From NCBI GenBank assembly GCA_032622095.1, contig CP136066.1:147775559-147839558 (forward strand): DNA of 64,000 nucleotides. Direction: 5' to 3'. The first letter of the stretch is position 1. Each line of letters starts with the position of its first letter. The DNA comes from Siphonodentalium dalli (taxonomy: Eukaryota > Mollusca > Scaphopoda > Gadilida > Siphonodentaliidae). Positions 58,196 through 64,000 of this stretch are shown piece by piece. A model generated the notes under the pieces. It saw only the letters and a program-made list of their open reading frames with translations, had not been told where the DNA came from and ran no database searches. Made by a program: the position numbers and the translations under genes.

Positions 58196-60955
58196 AGCTC
58201 AACTTTACTTTGTAAAGTTTGAGCTATTGCCATGGCTTGGTATCCGTCGTCCGTGTGTGCGTGTGTGCGTGCGTGATGCGTCAACAATTTCCTTTAGCAC
58301 GGGCTACAGTTCGTACCTTTGGTCCGATTATTATGAAATTTGTCATGAATATTGACATTGACATGTAGATGGGAACGAGTCATTTTGGGGTCATTCGGAA
58401 AAAAAACATGGCCGCCAGTGGCCATCTTGGATTTCAAAATTCAATCCATTAGCACGGGCTACAGGCCGTACCGTTTGTCTTATTGTCATGAAATTTGTCA
58501 TGGATGTTAATATTGACATGTAGATGGGAACGAGTAATTTTTGGGTCATTTGGCCAAAAAACATGGCCGCCGGCAGCCATCTTAGATTTTACTCTTTGCA
58601 TGACTAAATCCTTTGACACGGGCTACAGGTCGTACCTTTGGTCAGATCATCATAAAATTTGTCATGGATGTTAACAATGACATGTAGATGGGAACGAGTC
58701 TTTTTTGGGTCATTCGGGCAAAAAACATGGCCGCCAGCAGCCATCTTGGATTTTACTCTTTGTATGACTAAATCCTTTAGCACGGGCTACAGGTCGTACC
58801 TTTAGTCTGATCATCATGAAATTTGTAATGGCTGTTGAAATTAGAATGTAGATGGGAACGAGTCGTTTTGGGGTCATTCGGACAAAAAACATGGCCACCA
58901 GCATCCATCTCTGATTTCAAAATTTAATCCATTAGCACAGGCCACAGGTCGTACTGTTCGTCTGATCATCATGAAATTTGTCATGGATGTTAATATTGAC
59001 ATGTAGATGGGAACGAGTAATTTTGGGGTCATTCGGCCAAAAAACATGGCCGCCAGCAGCCATCTTGGATTTTACTCTTTGTATGACTAAATTCTTTAGC
59101 ACAGGCTACATGTCGTACCTTTAGTCTGATCATCATAAAATTTGTCATGGATGTTAATAATGACATGTAGATGGGAACGAGTCATTTTGGGCTCATTCGG
59201 CCAAAAAACATGGCCGCCAGCAGCCATCTTGGATTTTACTCTTTGTATGACTAAATCATTTAGCACGGGTTACAGGTCCTACTTTTAGTCTGATCATCAT
59301 AAAATTTGTCATGAATGTTAATATAAATGACATGTAGATGGGAACGAGTCATTTTGGGGTCATTCGGCCAAAAAACATGGCCACCAGAAGCCATCTTGGA
59401 TTTTACTCTTTGTATGACTAAATCATTTAGCACGGGCTACAGGTCGTACTTTTAGTCTGATCATCATAATTTTTTTTATGGCTGTTGAAATTGTAATGTA
59501 GATGGGAACGAGTCATTCGGATAAAAAACATGGCCGCCAGTGGCCATCTTTGATTTCAAAATTCAATCCATTAGCACGGGTTAAAGGTCGTACTGTTCGT
59601 CTGATCATCATGAAATTTGTCATGGATGTTAATATTGACATGTAGATGGGAACGATTAATTTTGGGGTCATTCGGCCAAAAAACATGGCTGCCAGCAGCC
59701 ATCTTGGATTTTACTCTTTGTATGACTAAATCCTTTAGCACGGATTACAGGTCGTACCTTGAGTCTGATCATCATGAAATTTTTTATGGCTGTTGAAATT
59801 GTAATGTAGATGGGAACGAGTCATTTTGGGGTCATTCGGATGAAAAACATGGCCGCCAGTGGCCATCTTTGATTTCAAAATTCAATCCATTAGCACAGGC
59901 TACAGGTCGTACCTTTAGTCTGATCATCATGAAATTTGTCATGGATGTTAACAATGACATGTAGATGGGAACGAGTCATTTTGAGGTCATTCGGCCAAAA
60001 AACATGGCCGCCAGCAGCCATCTTGGATTTTACTCTTTGTATGACTAAATCATTTAGCACGGGCTACAGGTCGTACTTTTAGTCTGATCATCATAAAATT
60101 TGTCATGAATGTTAATAATGACATGTAGATGGGAACGAGTCATTTTGGGGTCATTCGGCCAAAAAACATGGCCACCAGAAGCCATCTTGGATTTTACTCT
60201 TTGTATGACTAAATCCTTTAGCACGGACTACAGGTCGTACCTTGAGTCTGATCGTGGCTGTTGAAATTGGAATGTAGATGGGAACGAGTCATTTTGGGGT
60301 CATTTGGATGAAAAACATGGCCGCCAGCGGCCATCTTTGATTTCAAAATTCAATTCATTAGCACAGGCTACAGGTCGTACTGTTCGTCTGATCATCATAA
60401 AATTTATCATGGATGTTAATATTGACATGTAGATGGGAACGATTAATTTTGGGGTCATTCGGACAAAAAACATGGCCACCAGCAGCCATCTTGGATTTTA
60501 CTCTTTGTATGACTAAATCCTTTAGGTCGTACCTTTAGTCTGATCATCATAAAATTTGTCCTGGATGTTAACAATGACATGTAGATGGGAACGAGTCATT
60601 TTGGGGTCATTTGTCCAAAAAACATGGCCGCCATGCAGCAGCCATCTTGGATTTTACTCTTTGTATGACTAAATTCAATCCATTAGCATGGGCTACAAGT
60701 CGTACCTTTAGTCTGATCGTCATAAAATTTGTCATGGATGTTAACGATGACATGTGGATGGGATATAATCATTTTGGGGTCATTCGGCCGAAGACATGGC
60801 TGTCAGCAGCCATCTTGGATTTTACTTTTCTCTTCAATGTCTATAAACTAGTATTAGACATTCAACTTACCACATTCCTAATCGCTCCATTGACTGTAAT
60901 ACATTAAATTATTCCCTTTCCAAGTTGAGCTACAGTGTCATTGACACTTTCATTT
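58196..60955. repeat. satellite array, 16 units of 144-173 bp
   Basis: The key phrase 'gtagatgggaacg' recurs at about 58364, 58519, 58683, 58848 and so on to 60753, spacings mostly 150-165. Two subtypes alternate irregularly: one says ccagcagccatcttggattt, the other ccagtggccatctttgattt. Inverted edge motifs agctcaactt (58197) and aagttgagct (60924) frame the array. Bivalve 'pearl'-type elements have a comparable core of about 160 bp, but I cannot confirm that identity. Confidence 0.8.
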
Positions 60956-61477
60956 GTTTATATGGAAATGTTGGCTTTTTGGTCCATCTGATGTCTGTTC
61001 AGGTGATAACTTGAACAGTAATGCTCGGATCTGAATGAAATTTGGTTTGGATGTTCACCACTATGAGGACATTTAATGGCGCATTCAACTGTTTTGTTTT
61101 GGTTTTTCGTTCTATAGTTATTCATCTTTGTATATATGAAAATGCTGATTTTTGGGTCCATCTGTCTGAGTATAGCAGTCATAAGTTATAGATATGCCCA
61201 CACTAGGCGGTATGCCGCAAGGGGGTATGCACCGGACGATAGTCCATCTCTTGTTAATTCAATGTTTATTGCGATATTGGCTCACACAAGTAACATAAAA
61301 GCATGCAATTCCGAGTTGGTACCTTCACATACAGTGAAGTACATTATTAAGGAACAGATAATAGCTAATATTCCCCTGTTATTTTTTCGACTTTATAAGG
61401 TTTCCTGTCAAACCTTAATAAAATTCCCAGGTTTTGTACTGGTGGAATATGTAGAGTAGAGTATTCATGGCATGATC

Positions 61478-61643
61478 TAGAATTAGGTATATCCTTCATG
61501 TAAGAATACACGAAACCACACACCCCCTCCATTCTCCATATGTGTTAGGGTTAGGGTTATAGGGCTAAGGTTAGGGTTAGGGCTAGGGTTAGGATAAGAG
61601 TTAGGGTTAGTGTATTCTTACATGAAGGACATACCTAGAATTA
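61478..61643. mobile_element. inverted-repeat element with telomere-like core
   Basis: Arms of 34 bp (ttaggtatatccttcatgta at left, its near-perfect partner at 61610-61643) enclose a degenerate (TTAGGG)n block at 61545-61610. The block contains six exact or near-exact units. Flanking DNA is ordinary repeat. Confidence 0.75.
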
Positions 61644-62301
61644 AGCCAACCCAAAAAAATTATTAACCTCAGCCAAAAGCCACCTTTGCGGGGTTGAATG
61701 GGAGGTATTCTGGTTGTGCACTTGCTACCATCCGTACATTGTTGAGGTGCTTCACAGCCGGGTAAGATAAAATACTCTGTTTCATTTTAAAGGGACAACA
61801 GTATATAGTCTTCCCACTGCACCCCACTATGTGTGTATGATTCAGGTTGATTTTTAATTGACCTCGTGTTCAACTAATATTTAAAATTTAGTATCAAATT
61901 CTATTAGAATTCAGATAGAACTATCTTGTACTCACTTTTCCTCCTCCATGAATTTATATAGCAGGTAAATTCAAATGGTTTCCCCTTTATTTGTCTTATT
62001 GATGAAATTTCTGGCTTTTTAATAACAACATAGTCCTAGTCCATGTGGCACTCTGTTTATGTCCATTTCTTTTACACAGACACATAGTCGAATATAGGTA
62101 CTAGCTCCCACCCACTGTAAACCGATGTGCACATGTAGTTGTATGGCAGAATTTGGAATCTGTGCTTAAAAATTGTTATGATTCCAGCTTGATATGAATG
62201 GGCATATTTTAATATCTGGTTTACACACAGATGACTAACCAGGCATGCATAGGTCTGTGTTTGGTGCATCAGGTGGTTCATGTCATCAATCGCAAATTTA
62301 A
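61644..62301. other. no gene seen
   Basis: AT-rich, short frames only. Confidence 0.4.
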
Positions 62302-62450
62302 CCCTTCCATGACTGGAGCTTCCTGAAATTTTGCGAAAACCCTGTGCCAATGCATTCTCTTATACATGGGACTCTGACTCGCATATATAAAAGAATGCAC
62401 TGGCACAGGATGTTTATTGCTGCACCAGCGCAGCTCCCATCATGAAAGGG
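62302..62450. mobile_element. short TTAA MITE with one hairpin
   Basis: TTAA at 62298-62301 and 62451-62454; both ends complete, only one core hairpin remains. Confidence 0.85.
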
Positions 62451-62740
62451 TTAAAGGGATCAATTGAGTGTTCAATTGTTTTTCCAATTTTCCGTTCCAG
62501 AGTTATTCATGTTTGGAAGTGTTTTTGATGGATATCAATGGAATTTGGTATGGATGTTCACTACTATGATGGAAATCAATTGAGTGTACAATTGTTTTGT
62601 TCATGTCTTACAGTCTAGAGTTATTTGTCTTTGTTTATTTTAAAATGTCTTTTCTTTTTGTCCGAGCAGATATCTCAACCATACTTTGTTGGTTTAAATT
62701 TGCCACTGTGGGGGTATGCCAGCACCGCTGTTGCAACCTC

Positions 62741-64000
62741 TTGTTTTATTTGTGAAGCTGGGAACCTGTGTAAAATTATGATGTTTACACCAGAATGACT
62801 ACATATTTTACTAACATGGGACTTGTCATGTAGTGATAACAGGAATTCAACAAACCTTCATATGGGCATTTTTCAAAAAATGTGGCCGATTTGGGTATTC
62901 AAGAATCAAAAAATTATTTCAACGAGAAAATATATTTTAGCCGCTTTTCGTGGTTGAGGGTATCCAGTAGATCAGAGGGTAGTAAAATGCAACCTTAATC
63001 ACCTCTAGATCCTGTCCGAATCAGGTCCAATGACGATGCACACACACCTAGTGTCCCTACTGTTGCCATTATGTTTTTCAATGTAAATATGATTTTGAGT
63101 GATATAGAGGGGGAAAATAACATATGCGCAACATGTGCATTGTGTTGTAATCAGAATTTGCAAAAATAAACACCAAAATATGATGAGTTTAACGAGTTAT
63201 GATAATGTATATGTGATATGCATAAATTTCCGATATCCAGGTATCGAGTTTTCTCGACCTGGAATGGTGTGCATTTCTGTTTGATTATGGCCATATATTT
63301 TTCCGAAGATTAAGGTAAATACTCCCCAATTCTATCGGGATGAGGGAATCCAATTCAAATTAATCTCGATACGACAGAAAAACTCGACGGTAACAGATGG
63401 GACAAGCCAATAACAGGAGAGACACTTGACGTAACAGAAGGGACAGTTTTATTATGAGCATACTTGTGGAAACATTATTTCCAACAATAAAACAAAATGT
63501 AACTTTCCATAAGTGAACGAGACCCAACTGGACCAAATGCGTACCATACCTGGAAACAAAATGTATTAAACGATAGTCTGATGCATATTAGCCTATCATT
63601 TGGTAACAGGAGGGACCGGTAGTAACAGGAAGGACACATATATACCAAATGTGACCAACAACACAATATAGTATGCGATCCGGCATAGGATAACTAAAAG
63701 CTAACGTTCTGATCGTCAAATATAGGTGCAATTGATGAAATTTATGACATACACGCCGCAATTGGTCTCAGGTAACAGGAAGGACATTAGCGTAACTATA
63801 TCATATTGGCAATTCATATTTGTTGTCAGACTATAACCGTGGATTTATTTTTCGTATGATGTATTATTGCAGAACTGTGTGACATGCGTACATCTGTTGT
63901 ATCGTGAACAAAATATGTTTTGTTTGAAATTCCACTAATCAGGGGGAGGGGTCAGAAAAAAAATTCCGGATGCTAGGCGCTTTTTTATTTTTCTGCTCTG
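62741..64000. other. no gene seen apart from the spaced motif
   Basis: Unique-looking AT-rich DNA; open frames are short. The right end shows a G/A-rich stretch (gggggaggggtcagaaaaaa) near 63940. Confidence 0.4.
63390..63785. repeat. six spaced copies of gtaacagraagggaca
   Basis: Occurrences at about 63390, 63410, 63431, 63603, 63622 and 63772, all forward, 20-170 bases apart, with unrelated spacers. Confidence 0.6.

Larger units (their letters stand above)
57608..62740. repeat. tatacccccttttt-type tandem element, split by other repeats
   Basis: Opens with a hairpin tatacccccttttaaaaa / agggggggtata (57610-57642), a (ccgt)n run, then units of about 170 bp (gttcactac..atgaggacatt; gagttattcatctttgttta) at 57700-58195. 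The same units resume at 60956-61200 and 62455-62700, closing near gtgggggtatgcc. The satellite block 58196-60955, the telomere-like element and the MITE 62302-62450 appear to be insertions in it. Confidence 0.55.

Noticed and set aside
61136-61459. 107-residue forward frame
   Set aside because: Begins inside a tandem-repeat unit, no domain, no splice context; probably chance.
61545-61610. A true chromosome end
   Set aside because: The TTAGGG-like block is short, degenerate and has ordinary repeats on both sides.

Overview
This 64 kb window is AT-rich, intron-bearing animal DNA dominated by DNA transposons, MITEs and tandem repeats. THAP/DDE and YqaJ/PHD transposon genes, TTAA- and TA-flanked hairpin MITEs, and tandem units carrying phrases such as 'aacatggccgccag' or (CCGT)n suggest a marine invertebrate, most likely a mollusc. 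That assignment rests on style, not on a marker gene. I see no tRNA, rRNA, CRISPR array or complete host gene.

Layout. (1) 1-2150: a forward-strand coding region broken by stops and frame changes, unrecognised. (2) 2847-3086: two copies of a 122 bp tandem repeat. (3) 3342-9135: a near-complete autonomous two-gene DNA transposon, best placed with the ISL2EU group. A forward gene encodes a SWIM finger, a YqaJ-type nuclease domain and a PHD finger; a convergent reverse gene encodes a 527-residue THAP plus DDE transposase. The first carries a one-base frameshift and the second lacks one THAP zinc ligand. (4) 9.5-28 kb: nested non-autonomous elements whose target duplications can often be read directly, an LTR-like pair of identical 457 bp repeats, and several candidate exons, one of which reads through once two MITEs are mentally removed. 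(5) 28.07-47.68 kb: three tandem copies of a 6.4-6.7 kb unit. Shared indels show the middle copy to be a recombinant whose crossover can be placed within about 60 bp. (6) 47.7-64 kb: more MITEs, a Harbinger-like element carrying one exon, a 9-bp-duplication element carrying a RecQ-like helicase start, a 16-copy satellite of about 160 bp inside another repeat, an inverted-repeat element with a telomere-like core, and a spaced 15-base motif near the right edge.

How parts work together. Only the 3.3-9.1 kb element looks like a functional unit: its transposase would cut and join at the terminal repeats, with the nuclease/PHD protein as accessory. Most of the rest probably moves, or moved, by transposases encoded elsewhere. 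One hairpin core containing CCAAT-like and TATA-like sequence recurs inside two different TTAA-type terminal-repeat families, suggesting cores and ends can be exchanged.
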